A DNA stretch of 64,000 nt from Clostridium ihumii AP5 (GCF_000612845.1 NZ_CCAT010000039.1:1-64000), one strand, 5' to 3'; counted from the first letter of the stretch, positions 18,902-28,613 are shown. The notes: generated from the sequence alone by a model not told the origin. Made by a program: numbers and translations.

Positions 18902-20705
18902 ATTAAAAAGATTTTTTCGATTTTTAAATTATTTTTCAAATTTAGAATCTAAATATTTTCCATGTATTATTTTATTTAATGTTATAAAATCCATAAGACC
19001 TTTTATAAATTTATATCTTTCAAAATGTATTATCGATTCACTTTCCATAACCATGTCTTCAAATTATGTTATGAAATATGTATGGTATATGGTTTTTGTA
19101 AATTTATTCATGATGTTATCTGAAGGATATTTTCAAAGTAGAAGTAACTACTATGATTTTAAATTAACTAAAAATCATAGTATGATGAAATCAAAAAAAT
19201 TAATGGACTTAAATTATGACATGTTAGAAAGTGAATACCTTCAAGATACTATTGTAGAACTTAATCATCTTGAAACAAATGGAATATATAACCTTTCGTC
19301 ATTTGGAAAATCTATTGGTGACTTTATAGGAGGTATACTTGGTTTTTTAATTTCATTTTATTTTTCTTTAGAATTTTTCAAATCAGATTTCACATTTAAA
19401 AATATTAATAATACAACAATAAATATTATATTTATTACTATTTTTCTTTTGCTTAATATAATCTCTTTTATTACAGTTTCTAAATTTAATAAAAAAGCTG
19501 GAAGTTTTATAACACAAAATACCAAAAAAGTATTTAGATACATTCGCTCATATATGGATATAATTTATGATTACAAATCTGGAAAAGACATAAGGCTATA
19601 TGATATGGATCTTGCTGAAAATGCTGGTGATGTTTATAGATCAAACATGTATCATGTGTTTTCATATTTTTGGACAAGTTTAGGTAAAGGTAGTACAATA
19701 TCTAATTTTTTGAATGGAGTACTTTCTGTAATAATTTTTATATTTATAAGTATGAAAGCATTTTATGGATCAATATCTATTGGTGAGATTATGCTTTACA
19801 TTGGTGCTATAAATAGTATATTTAAAAATGCACTATCAATAATTAAAAGCCTAAGCATCATTATTCCTTCAGATTCTTATAGAGAAAAATTATTTAACTT
19901 CATGGATTTAAATACTAATATTGAAACTAAAAAAGTTTTAAATAAAGAAATATATACTAATAAAATTGAAATAGAGTTTAAAAATGTAAGTTTCAAATAT
20001 CCTGATACTGATAAATATGTGCTAAAAAATATAAATTTAAAGTTTAACTCTGGTAAAAAGTGTGCAATTGTAGGCGTTAATGGTTCTGGAAAAACAACTT
20101 TAATAAAACTTATTTTACGACTTTATGAACCAACAGAAGGTAAAATATTACTTAACGGTGAGAATATAAAAAACTATAATTATGATAACTATTTAGATAT
20201 TTTTTCTGTAGTTTTTCAAGATTTTAAATTATTTTCTCTTACATTAGGAGAAAATGTAGCTGTTTCTAAAAATTATGACTTAAATGAAGTTAAAAATTCA
20301 TTAATAAAAGTAGGTCTTTCTGAATTTCTAAAGAAAAATGATTTGACTTCTTATCTTTATCGAGAATTTGATGAAAATGGAATTGAAATTTCTGGAGGAG
20401 AAGCTCAAAAAATAGCAATGGCCAGAGCCCTATACAAAAAAGGGAAATTTATAATACTTGATGAACCCACCGCTGCATTAGATCCTATTTCAGAATCTAA
20501 TATATACTCAAAGTTTAATACTATAGTTCAAAATAATACAGCTATATATATTTCACACCGATTATCATCTTGCCGTTTTTGTGATGATATTTGTGTTCTT
20601 AATGATGGGGTTGTTGTTCAATATGGATCGCATGAAACTCTTATAGGTGACACTTTAGGAAAATACTATGAACTTTGGACTTCACAAGCTAAATATTATA
20701 CCTAA
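18891..20705 (+). CDS. ABC exporter, fused permease-ATPase, subunit 2
   Basis: About 604 residues with the same layout as its neighbour: membrane domain, then Walker A GVNGSGKTT, Q-loop VFQDFK, signature ISGGEAQKI, Walker B FIILDEPTAALD and H-loop ISHRLSSC. GGAGGTG at 18877-18883 lies seven bases before TTG 18891, giving an 11-base overlap with subunit 1; ATG 18876 overlaps that site and is less likely. A hairpin terminator follows. Together the two genes make a heterodimeric type IV exporter. Confidence 0.9.
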   Translation: MKYKLKRFFRFLNYFSNLESKYFPCIILFNVIKSIRPFINLYLSKCIIDSLSITMSSNYVMKYVWYMVFVNLFMMLSEGYFQSRSNYYDFKLTKNHSMMKSKKLMDLNYDMLESEYLQDTIVELNHLETNGIYNLSSFGKSIGDFIGGILGFLISFYFSLEFFKSDFTFKNINNTTINIIFITIFLLLNIISFITVSKFNKKAGSFITQNTKKVFRYIRSYMDIIYDYKSGKDIRLYDMDLAENAGDVYRSNMYHVFSYFWTSLGKGSTISNFLNGVLSVIIFIFISMKAFYGSISIGEIMLYIGAINSIFKNALSIIKSLSIIIPSDSYREKLFNFMDLNTNIETKKVLNKEIYTNKIEIEFKNVSFKYPDTDKYVLKNINLKFNSGKKCAIVGVNGSGKTTLIKLILRLYEPTEGKILLNGENIKNYNYDNYLDIFSVVFQDFKLFSLTLGENVAVSKNYDLNEVKNSLIKVGLSEFLKKNDLTSYLYREFDENGIEISGGEAQKIAMARALYKKGKFIILDEPTAALDPISESNIYSKFNTIVQNNTAIYISHRLSSCRFCDDICVLNDGVVVQYGSHETLIGDTLGKYYELWTSQAKYYT

Positions 20706-21076
20706 AAATATATCGTTTTATATTAAATACTTTATTTTATTTTTATCTCTATTTGAATCAAAACTTTTATATTCCATTTAATTTCTTAATGAAAAATTTA
20801 AATAACTTATTCATTGAAAGTTGATTAGAAATTCTTATTGTATTCTTATTTAATTTTCACAAATTAGTTTTTAAATTTTTCATTATGATAATTTCTACAT
20901 AACAAAAAACTAGGAATCTATAACTCCTAGTTTCACATCTTATCTATATATTAAATATTTTATTAAAATATATTTATAATTCCATTTATATAAACCTATG
21001 TTAAGTGAATTTAATGTAAAATTCACTATGTCATGATTTAAAACAAGGCGTAATTATTGCTTTTATTAAACTATTA
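20706..21076. terminator. Gene-free stretch with the exporter operon terminator
   Basis: AACTAGGA ... TCCTAGTT hairpin at 20908-20932, about 200 bases after the exporter genes, is the only structure seen. The rest is plain AT-rich sequence between convergent transcription units. Confidence 0.6.
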
Positions 21077-21445
21077 TTAGTTTAATCCTAGCACTCTATT
21101 TACCTCCTTGTTAGCTCTAGTAGAAGATTGTATTATCTTTTCATAAAGGTCTTTTCCATTATAACCTTTTTTCATATACTTAGTTTCGTAATACTCAAAT
21201 GGCATATTAATGTTGTTTTCATTTAAATGTTTAGCTAGTTTCCTGTCTTTCATCATTTTTCTGGCTTGCATTCTATACTTATTTCTTAAAAAATGAGCTT
21301 GTTTAGCTTGATCTTTTAGCGACAAAGATCTATCTATCTCATTAATTATATTTTTATCTTGTTTAAGATACCATATTCTTACTTCTACATTGCTTAATTT
21401 TTCTATTGATTCTATAGTTTTTATTATATCATTAGCTGTTCTTAC
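21077..21445 (-). pseudogene. 5-prime truncated gene remnant (polymorphic-toxin-like C-terminus?)
   Basis: The frame is open from just after a TAG at 21446-21448 to the TAA at 21077 but has no ATG/GTG/TTG before TTG 21325. The region upstream of that TTG still reads like protein (TIESIEKLSNVEVRIWYL), so the gene appears to have lost its 5-prime end. The C-terminal 80 residues (AHFLRNKYRMQARKMM, then GYNGKDLYEKIIQSSTRAN) resemble C-terminal domains of LXG-type or other large secreted toxin-like proteins from memory only. Alternatively a short unknown protein starting at TTG 21325. Confidence 0.5.
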
Positions 21446-21532
21446 CTACTTCTAACCTTTCTTTATTAAAACATATTATCTTTTCATTATATAATATATA
21501 TTAGTTTTTGTAAAGTAATATGCTCTATTTTT

Positions 21533-22189
21533 TTATTTATTTGCTTTAATAAAATATCCACCTTTATACCAATTCAAATATTCCAGTTCTACATTCCAGC
21601 CTCTTTTTTCATATTCTTCTTTAATTTCCTTTGGTGACAATTTATTTTTAATTCTACTATTTGATTCAATGTACCATCCCATTTGTCTTATTTCTTTTTT
21701 TACAATTTTAGTTACATCATCTAAGTATTTATTTGTATCTTCAATAAACATAAATACATCTCTACTGACTAAAAAATCTATACTATTATCTAAAAATTGT
21801 TCACTCAAATTACATAGATCTAAGTTAATAAATTTGAATTTTTCACTTCTTACATCTTTCAATTCTTCAGCGCAATCTTCATCTAAATCTATACCATATA
21901 TTTTTTCTATTGAGTTGTTACTTATCAATCTTCTACTTAAAAATCCACCACCACAGCCTAAATCAATAACATTTCCATAAAGTTTTTCATAATACCCATA
22001 TATCTTGTTATTATAAAATATTTCAGCACTACTTTTATCTACTACTAACTCACTTCCGCATTTTTCACATTTTAACTTTACTTTAAAATCCGTTTCATCC
22101 CAAGGGTGATGTTCATTTTGAAGTATACTACACTGATTACCACAATTACATTTAGTTCCCCATATTAAAAATTTATTATACTCTTCCAT
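21533..22189 (-). CDS. SAM-dependent methyltransferase with N-terminal Cys-rich zinc-ribbon-like segment
   Basis: About 218 residues. The N-terminus has cysteines spaced like a zinc ribbon (CNCGNQC and CEKCGSE). Motif I VIDLGCGGGFLSRRL and the acidic IYGIDLDED strand show a class I methyltransferase. It follows the broken tandem GNAT gene by a few bases, with AGGAG overlapping that gene's end. ATG 22189, TTG 22192 and GTG 22195 are all possible; TTG has the best spacing. Probably the last intact gene of the GNAT operon. Substrate unknown. Confidence 0.85.
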   Translation of the reverse strand: MEEYNKFLIWGTKCNCGNQCSILQNEHHPWDETDFKVKLKCEKCGSELVVDKSSAEIFYNNKIYGYYEKLYGNVIDLGCGGGFLSRRLISNNSIEKIYGIDLDEDCAEELKDVRSEKFKFINLDLCNLSEQFLDNSIDFLVSRDVFMFIEDTNKYLDDVTKIVKKEIRQMGWYIESNSRIKNKLSPKEIKEEYEKRGWNVELEYLNWYKGGYFIKANK

Positions 22190-22197
22190 CAACACTC

Positions 22198-23056
22198 TTA
22201 CTCCTTGTCCATAAATTGTCTTAAAAATTGAGTTTCTTCTATTTTTTCAAATCCCAATGATTTATATAACTTAAAAGCTTTTTGATTCCATTTAACCACA
22301 CCTAAAACAATAGAGTCATATCCTCTTTCAATACATTTATTTATAGCAAATTTCATAGTTTCTCTTCCGTATCCATTTCCTTGATACTTAGAATTAACCA
22401 TTACAAAATCTATAATTCCATTTTCCATAAATACACTTGCTATTATTTCATCTTCACTATCAACTGTAATATATATTATCTTTTCTTTTCAAAGTATTTT
22501 TTCTATTTTCATCACTAATATCTATGGATTTATATGGAGTAATATCATTTGCTTTTCTAAGCTCATAAAAACATTCTCCACCTAGTTTTTCATATTTTTC
22601 AAAATACCTATCTTCATAGTTTTTAAACTCTAAACTTGATTTACTTTGTTTAGTTCCATTATATTTCATATCATAACAAGAAAACCAAGTTTTAAATCCT
22701 AGCTTTTTAAAAAACTCTGTGGAATCTTCAATATCTTTTCTAAATGATATAGTTATTAAATTTGCTTTTTCATTTTTTAAATATTCAGATGCTTTTTTAT
22801 ATAATAAACTTGCTATACCACTTTTTCTACTATTTTTTAAAACATATATGTTTATTGACCACTTATTAAATTCTGTAGATGTTTTATTAAGTTCTATAAA
22901 TCCTTTTATACCATTTTCGTCATAAACAAAAGTAGTGTTGGTTTTATTTTCTAATCTTTTTTGAAATTCTTTAAATTCTTCATCACTTATTAAGCATTCA
23001 TCTTTTAAAATCCTATTAATTTCATTTAAATCATCATCTATAAACTCTCTTACCAT
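22198..23056 (-). pseudogene. Tandem GNAT acetyltransferase disrupted by a frameshift
   Basis: Two frames together encode one two-domain GNAT protein. The first (from ATG 23056) holds domain 1 with LKNSRKSGIASLLYKKA and the start of domain 2 (GGECFYELRKAN), then runs to a stop at 22460. One base out of phase, from about 22490, the second frame continues domain 2 (IYITVDSEDEIIASVF, then YQGNGYGRETMKF and LYKSLGFEKIEE) to 22198. The shift lies in the A-rich tract AAAAGAAAAGATAATA and corresponds to one extra base. Same architecture as the intact 23677 gene. Could be a sequencing error. Confidence 0.8.
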
Positions 23057-23092
23057 ATTAACTCCTATCCATAATATTTAATTTTAAAATAA

Positions 23093-23656
23093 TTACTTTT
23101 TAGTATAATATTCATCTTTTAAAAGTGAGTATATACAAGCATCACAAATTCCTTGATTATTTATATCTGCATTTCGCAATGTCCCCTCAAACTTCAATCC
23201 ACATTTTATCATTACTTTACCTGAATTTTCATTTCTTGGATCATGACGAGATTCTATACGTTTAACACCAACTTCTTCAATTAAAAATGGAATTATTCCA
23301 TTAAATGCCTCAGTTGTAATCCCCATATGCCACCATTTTTTACCTATGCAGTATCCAACATGAACCATATTAATTTCTTCATTCATATGAACAACATTAA
23401 TAGTTCCAATAGGCTCTAACTGATTTTCTTTTAATACAATAGCCCATTGATAAAATTTAGGATCAGAATAACTATCAACCCATTGTGTCAAAATATCTTT
23501 TGCTATATCTATAGATTTAACAGGCTTCCAAGTTAGAAATTTAGTTACATTTTCATCATTAGCCCAATTACTAAACATAGCACTTGAATCTTCCATATTA
23601 AATTTTCGTAATATAAGTCTATCTGTATCTATTTTTACAGTTCCTAAATGATTCAT
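23093..23656 (-). CDS. GNAT acetyltransferase, RimJ/RimL type
   Basis: 187 residues. IDTDRLILRKFNMEDSSAMF at the start, YCIGKKWWHMGITTEAFNG as the CoA-binding segment and HDPRNENSGKVMIKCGLKF near the end are typical of Acetyltransf_3. Part of the eight-locus GNAT operon; 37 bases from the next gene. Substrate unknown. Confidence 0.92.
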   Translation of the reverse strand: MNHLGTVKIDTDRLILRKFNMEDSSAMFSNWANDENVTKFLTWKPVKSIDIAKDILTQWVDSYSDPKFYQWAIVLKENQLEPIGTINVVHMNEEINMVHVGYCIGKKWWHMGITTEAFNGIIPFLIEEVGVKRIESRHDPRNENSGKVMIKCGLKFEGTLRNADINNQGICDACIYSLLKDEYYTKK

Positions 23657-23676
23657 ATTGTTTACTCCAATCCATA

Positions 23677-24576
23677 TTACATTTCTAATTTTAAAACACG
23701 CATATTACAACTTAGTTTGTAACCTTGTCTTTTTAAACTATTTTCCATAGGAAAGTTATTAACATCAATATCTCCTATAATTTTTTGTATTCCAGCTTCA
23801 CTTAAGGTTTTACTTCCCATTGTCAATAAATCATCTACATATCCTTTTCCTCTTTCATTCTTCACAACACCTATATAATTTATTGCCCCATATTTATCAT
23901 TAAACTTTTGTGGAATTATAAGTCCAACTAATTTTTCATTTTTATAAGCTAACTTCCACCATTCCTCATTAAAGTCAATTTCCTTAAGCTCATTAAAATA
24001 TCTTTGTGCTGCTGCTTCTTTTCCTAGTGTTTTAACATTTTCTATATCATCTCTATCTAATGTATTCTCTGTTACAGCTTCTATAGCTTTTACATATTCT
24101 TTTTCGCCAACTTCTTTTAATGTTTTAAAATTTAAACCTTTACTTAAACTTTTAACTTCCCTTATGTTACTTTTATCCCATAGATAGCTATATTTTTCTT
24201 GTGTTATTTTAAATCCCACATTTAAAAACATATTTTTATAATTTTTAAACTGTACATTATCTGAGTAAAGATGTGCCTCTACACTATCATATCCCTGACT
24301 CTTTACGTCATCTATAACATATTTTAAAAACTTTTCTCTAATATCATCTCTACGTTCGTAAATATTAATTCTTAAAATTTGAAAATTATCATCAAATGAT
24401 CCCCCAACTATTCTTCCAATGAATTTCCCCTCATCCTCTAAAACATAACACCACTTAAGTTTAACTATATCATCATTAATATCTAATAATAAACTGTCTT
24501 TAAAAGCCTCACTATCAACCATACTAATTTTTGAATATTTATCAACTTCATCAATATTTATGCTTCTAATTCTCAA
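23677..24576 (-). CDS. Tandem-domain GNAT acetyltransferase
   Basis: 299 residues made of two GNAT-like halves. The first (1-150) is degenerate at its CoA loop; the second holds KNERGKGYVDDLLTMG and ends NSLKRQGYKLSCNMRVL. The start is TTG 24576 with GGAGG seven to eight bases upstream; no ATG fits. Many tandem GNATs use one half for catalysis and the other structurally. In the same operon as its broken relative at 22198. Substrate unknown. Confidence 0.88.
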   Translation of the reverse strand: MRIRSINIDEVDKYSKISMVDSEAFKDSLLLDINDDIVKLKWCYVLEDEGKFIGRIVGGSFDDNFQILRINIYERRDDIREKFLKYVIDDVKSQGYDSVEAHLYSDNVQFKNYKNMFLNVGFKITQEKYSYLWDKSNIREVKSLSKGLNFKTLKEVGEKEYVKAIEAVTENTLDRDDIENVKTLGKEAAAQRYFNELKEIDFNEEWWKLAYKNEKLVGLIIPQKFNDKYGAINYIGVVKNERGKGYVDDLLTMGSKTLSEAGIQKIIGDIDVNNFPMENSLKRQGYKLSCNMRVLKLEM

Positions 24577-24610
24577 ATCATACCCTCCATTTTCAAATAT
24601 TAATTCTTAA

Positions 24611-25048
24611 TTATATATTTTTTTCCATATAAACTATATTATTTATAGTTTTAAATCCTCTTCTTTCATAAAAGCCTTCTGCTTTATCATCTCTAGTTGT
24701 AAATAATGTAATGTTTCTTATATCTTTTTCCTTAAGTCTTTTGGTTAATTCTTCTAAAAGCTTAGATCCTATACCTCTACTTTCCACCTCAGAGTTTGTC
24801 CAAAATTCCTTTATATTAAAATTCATTCCATCATAATAAATTTCTTCATTACCAATAATTACACCTAAAAATTCATTATTTTCTGATGCAATTAAACCAT
24901 AAAATCCTTGTGTATTCATTGTCATACTAAGTCTTTTAAATGCAGTTTCATAAGTCCACTTATCATTCCAAGGCTCTTTATTAAATGCCTTAATATATGA
25001 ATGAACAACCTTCTCCAAATCTTCTCTTACAAACTCTTTATAATTCAT
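24611..25048 (-). CDS. GNAT acetyltransferase
   Basis: 145-residue single-domain GNAT with the CoA-binding motif EVESRGIGSKLLEEL and the usual C-terminal AEGFYERRGFKTI. Operon member, 35 bases from the next gene. Substrate unknown. Confidence 0.92.
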   Translation of the reverse strand: MNYKEFVREDLEKVVHSYIKAFNKEPWNDKWTYETAFKRLSMTMNTQGFYGLIASENNEFLGVIIGNEEIYYDGMNFNIKEFWTNSEVESRGIGSKLLEELTKRLKEKDIRNITLFTTRDDKAEGFYERRGFKTINNIVYMEKNI

Positions 25049-25116
25049 AAATTTCCTCCTAAGTTTTATATATTTAAACTCTTTGATATATACTATAATA
25101 CAATATTATTTTTCCT

Positions 25117-25647
25117 TTAAAAAATATTGATTATATCTTTAATATTTTTAAATAAATATTGTATTTCTTTTAACTTCTCATTCCCAATAGTTATTTCTTT
25201 TTCATTAACTTTAATTCCACCATTTGATTCATAAAACTTACGACCACCATAATTATCATTTAAAGCCCATAAAGAAACACTTTGCAAATTTAATTTGTTG
25301 AAACTTTCTAATATCTTTTTGAATAACATTTTTCCTATACCATTATTTTGATAATCTTTTAAAACATAAAATCCATAAATCTCTGCATTTTTAATCTCAG
25401 TGTCTTTCTTTTCATAACCACCTGATATAAAACCAACTATTGTTTCATTTTCCTCTTCAGCTACATAAATTATTCTTAAGCCCATATCATTATCTAACAT
25501 GCTTTTCCAACTTTTTTCTCTGTTTTCATATGACAATCTTTCTAAATACTCATTGCATATAATATCCTTATATGCACTTTTCCAAGTATCTACATGAACT
25601 TTTGCAATTTCTTTAGCATCATTTATTATGGCTTTTCTAATTATCAC
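25117..25647 (-). CDS. GNAT acetyltransferase
   Basis: 176 residues. Opens IIRKAIINDAKEIAKVHVDTW, a form shared with the YjdJ/PhnO-like group, then DYQNNGIGKMLFKKIL and GGRKFYESNGG. Clear GNAT fold; substrate unknown. Operon member. Confidence 0.92.
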   Translation of the reverse strand: MIIRKAIINDAKEIAKVHVDTWKSAYKDIICNEYLERLSYENREKSWKSMLDNDMGLRIIYVAEEENETIVGFISGGYEKKDTEIKNAEIYGFYVLKDYQNNGIGKMLFKKILESFNKLNLQSVSLWALNDNYGGRKFYESNGGIKVNEKEITIGNEKLKEIQYLFKNIKDIINIF

Positions 25648-25683
25648 TTTTATTCCCCTTCCAAAATTAACATTTTTAAATTT

Positions 25684-26181
25684 TTAATTTACAATTAGGG
25701 TTAAAGTTTCTGCCAATGATCCATCATCTATTCTAAAGATACTTTCTGACTTAAATCCATATTTATCCAATATTTTTCTAGATGCTATATTTTTAGGATC
25801 TATTATAGCACTGGCTTTTTTTACAGATGTCATCTTTTTACATCTATTTAATAAAACCCTTACAATTTCTGTTCCATATCCATTTCTCCAATATTGTGGT
25901 AATAATAAATATTCTAGTTCAACTTCATCTAAAGATTCATTAATATTAAGTGAACAAATACCAATAAACTCCTCAGTATTATTTATAAAAACTTTGAAAC
26001 TTCCTAATTCATTATACTTTAAACTATTTTTAAGTATACCTTTATAACATTTTTTTGCTTCCTCTAAAGTGAATACTCTTCCATAATTCATTACCATTAC
26101 ATCTTCATTAAAAAACACTTGAGAAAAATACTTAAAATCATCTTCTGAAAAAACTTTTTTTAAAATTAATTCATTATCCAT
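25684..26181 (-). CDS. GNAT acetyltransferase, RimJ/RimL type
   Basis: 165 residues. LLPQYWRNGYGTEIVRVLL is the CoA loop; IIDPKNIASRKILDKYGF is the usual C-terminal pattern for ribosomal-protein-type GNATs. ATG 26181. Operon member, 20 bases from the LigT-like gene. Substrate unknown. Confidence 0.92.
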   Translation of the reverse strand: MDNELILKKVFSEDDFKYFSQVFFNEDVMVMNYGRVFTLEEAKKCYKGILKNSLKYNELGSFKVFINNTEEFIGICSLNINESLDEVELEYLLLPQYWRNGYGTEIVRVLLNRCKKMTSVKKASAIIDPKNIASRKILDKYGFKSESIFRIDDGSLAETLTLIVN

Positions 26182-26200
26182 AGAAATACCTCATTTCTAT

Positions 26201-26731
26201 TTATTTCATGAACTTAAAAACTTTAACTTCTCTCATTGGATAAAACTCATACAATCCAAGAGACACTATTTTACCTTTAAACGGCTCAAAATTTTTATTT
26301 ATTATAGGTAATGATTTTAAAATTTTTTCTTCATTATCATCAATAATAATAGTAGCATGTGGAACCCAGCTTTTAGATTTAACTGTATACTTAAACCCAA
26401 CTTCACCACATTTATCTTCATACTTTTCATGAACTTTACAATGTAAATCTATTAAATCCTCTGAAACTTGTGGTGCTAAAAATGCAACTTCTAGAGAAAA
26501 TAGACCCATATGATTAAAATTTATTTCCACCTTACTATTTTCACTACAAATCTTTTCTATATAATCACAAAGTTCTTTTTCTTCTACACCTTCATATGCT
26601 GCTAATGTTATATGTGGTGTTAAACTTGTGTCACTTAATCCATTTTTCTTCAATTCATCATTTATTAATTTAAATTTTTTGTTTGTATCTTCATCAAACA
26701 TAGCAATTAAACATATAAACTTTTCTTCCAT
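26201..26731 (-). CDS. 2'-5' RNA ligase / cyclic phosphodiesterase family protein
   Basis: 176 residues from ATG 26731 (upstream ATGs at 26752 and 26758 lack a good site). Two H-x-T type motifs, TPHITLAAYEG and VPHATIII, placed as in the LigT/2H phosphoesterase fold. 2H enzymes hydrolyse or form 2'-5' linkages or cyclic phosphates in RNA or nucleotides. It is the one non-acetyltransferase inside the tight GNAT run, which may hint at a nucleotide-related step or be chance. Confidence 0.85.
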   Translation of the reverse strand: MEEKFICLIAMFDEDTNKKFKLINDELKKNGLSDTSLTPHITLAAYEGVEEKELCDYIEKICSENSKVEINFNHMGLFSLEVAFLAPQVSEDLIDLHCKVHEKYEDKCGEVGFKYTVKSKSWVPHATIIIDDNEEKILKSLPIINKNFEPFKGKIVSLGLYEFYPMREVKVFKFMK

Positions 26732-26779
26732 AATTATTCGACGTCCCTTCATAAACATTAGTTATTAATTAGAATATAA

Positions 26780-27262
26780 TTATTCTAAAATCATAACATC
26801 AAAATCTCTTTGTATATTACCTTCAACCTTTTTAAATGAATTAATTTTTTTAAATCCAATTTTTTTATACATTCCTATAGCTCGTTTATTAAATGATGCT
26901 ACTGTTAAACGAAATTTCTTTGCACTTAATTGATTAGTTGCAAATTCTATAGCTTCTATTAAAAATCTACTTCCTAGTCCCTTTCCACACATATCAGGTC
27001 TAAGTCCTAAGCCAATATCAACACATTCTTCATCATAAATTCCTAATTTGTTCCCCCCTGGAACTTGAGCTGCCTTTCCTAAACAAAAATATCCTAAAAT
27101 TTCGTCATCTTCATCTAAAAATGAAAAATATAAGTCATTTACAAATTCATCTATACAACTTTGTTTTCCCTCAATGTTATATATTTCATATGGCTTTTCA
27201 TAAATCCATTCTGAAATTTTTTTTGCTTCCTCATTATTTACTTTTCCTAAATGCAATGCCAT
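26780..27262 (-). CDS. GNAT acetyltransferase
   Basis: 160 residues. RPDMCGKGLGSRFLIEAIEF is a textbook motif A, and KRAIGMYKKIGFKKI closes the fold. Second gene of the GNAT operon. Substrate unknown. Confidence 0.92.
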   Translation of the reverse strand: MALHLGKVNNEEAKKISEWIYEKPYEIYNIEGKQSCIDEFVNDLYFSFLDEDDEILGYFCLGKAAQVPGGNKLGIYDEECVDIGLGLRPDMCGKGLGSRFLIEAIEFATNQLSAKKFRLTVASFNKRAIGMYKKIGFKKINSFKKVEGNIQRDFDVMILE

Positions 27263-27286
27263 AAAATCTCCTCCAAAATATATATT

Positions 27287-27754
27287 TTAAATTAAAATTC
27301 TTTTTGCTACTTCTTCCTTAGTAATACTTAATTCATTTTGTCTATGATAAAATTGTTGCGCTTCATTATTAGATGCTGTAAATAAATAAAAACTAGATAC
27401 ACCTTTAGATTTAAAATAATCTTCTGCTCCCCTTAAAAGCTTTTTCCCTATACCCATGCAACGATTATCCTTTAATGTATATATCCAATCTACATAACCT
27501 GTTTTATTAAAATCTACTAATGTAAAATTAATAGATATATCACATCTACCTACAATTTTATCTTTATATTTAGCAACTATTATTTTTGTATTTTCCATAT
27601 CATCAATCTTTAACATTTTTAATTTATTAATGTAATCTTCTTCATTAAAATTCCATCCCCAGATATCTTTCTCAGTTTCTCTTGCTTCCTTTTCAAAGTT
27701 GCATAAAGCCTCAATATCATACTCTTTACACACAGTTATTTCTACATCTTTCAT
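27287..27754 (-). CDS. GNAT acetyltransferase
   Basis: 155 residues. LKDNRCMGIGKKLLRGAEDY carries the CoA loop and NEAQQFYHRQNEL the terminal segment. ATG 27754 has AGGAGG. It is the promoter-proximal gene of the operon that runs down to about 21.5 kb. The leader is short because a terminator hairpin lies at 27827. Confidence 0.92.
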   Translation of the reverse strand: MKDVEITVCKEYDIEALCNFEKEARETEKDIWGWNFNEEDYINKLKMLKIDDMENTKIIVAKYKDKIVGRCDISINFTLVDFNKTGYVDWIYTLKDNRCMGIGKKLLRGAEDYFKSKGVSSFYLFTASNNEAQQFYHRQNELSITKEEVAKRILI

Positions 27755-27826
27755 AACTTGTCCTCCTTTTTTATTAAAGTTATAAAAATAACATAATATT
27801 ATCTCACCTTAAAGTATTCTATGAAA

Positions 27827-27860
27827 AGAAAATCAAGATATTCTCCTATCTTGATTTTCT
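27827..27860. terminator. Strong inverted repeat, likely terminator
   Basis: AGAAAATCAAGATA ... TATCTTGATTTTCT, 14 paired bases with a six-base loop, between the small ORFs at 28 kb and the GNAT operon. It isolates the two on the - strand. Confidence 0.8.
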
Positions 27861-27910
27861 AAATTTAAAACAATCTCTTACGATACAGATTGTTTTGATA
27901 TCCTAAATTT

Positions 27911-27969
27911 TTACTCCCTAAAATCGTTTTTTGTGTTACTCCCTAATTTCTAATCAAATTACTCCCTAA
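27911..27969. repeat. Three iteron-like direct repeats
   Basis: TTACTCCCTAA occurs at 27911-27921, 27936-27946 and 27959-27969, spaced 25 and 23 bases (about two helical turns). On the - strand they read TTAGGGAGTAA. Regular spacing suggests a protein-binding array, such as plasmid or phage replication iterons or an operator, but no initiator gene is nearby. Confidence 0.55.
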
Positions 27970-28095
27970 ATTTAAATAGCTTTGAATTAAATTAAAATGT
28001 TTCACGTTTCAATTAGTATATTTTTTGTACATTTTATACTAACTCTATTTTCTAATTTTATTATAAGTTTCATAACTTCTAATCCCCTCTCAAAT

Positions 28096-28257
28096 TTACT
28101 TTATTGCATTTTGTTCAATTTTAAATTGTGTTAATTCATTAATTCTGCTTTTATAATTGCCTCTTAAATTATCTTCTTTAGAATTCCAAATCTCGAATTC
28201 TTTTTCATATTCATTGTCTGCAATTATATTAGAATTAATACTTATGCTTAAATACAT
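28096..28257 (-). CDS. Small hypothetical protein, 53 aa
   Basis: ATG 28257 follows AAGGAGC. The product is charged and soluble; the segment from residue 15 on (DNEYEKEFEIWNSKED) looks helical. It directly follows another short gene (22-base gap), so both are probably translated from one message. Not recognised. Confidence 0.55.
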   Translation of the reverse strand: MYLSISINSNIIADNEYEKEFEIWNSKEDNLRGNYKSRINELTQFKIEQNAIK

Positions 28258-28279
28258 TTTATTGCCGCTCCTTGTAATA

Positions 28280-28417
28280 TTACATTGGTTTAGTTAATAC
28301 ATTCATCATCATTGCTTCTTTAGAGTATTTCTTTTTATTTAATATTTGTTCTCTACTTTTGTAGCTTTCGATGTATTGTTTGTATTCTTTTTTTGCTTGA
28401 TTTAAATTATCTTTCAT
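28280..28417 (-). CDS. Small hypothetical protein, 45 aa
   Basis: ATG 28417 follows AAGGTG. The peptide is Lys-rich and probably one long helix (QAKKEYKQYIESYKSRE), ending in three consecutive Met and LTKPM. Upstream partner of the 53-aa gene. Not recognised. Confidence 0.55.
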   Translation of the reverse strand: MKDNLNQAKKEYKQYIESYKSREQILNKKKYSKEAMMMNVLTKPM

Positions 28418-28613
28418 TTCTTTCACCTTTTCTTTCTTTTTCTAATGTTCTTTTACTAAATTCATTTTACTTATTTTTGTTAATTTGTAACTTTGCTTTT
28501 GTCTGTCACTCCCTTCTGAAAGTAGATTTTATAGCATATAAAATTATTACTAACTAAATATCTATATAAATACTTGACTATTTTAATTTTTTTATACTTA
28601 ATTGCATAAAAAA

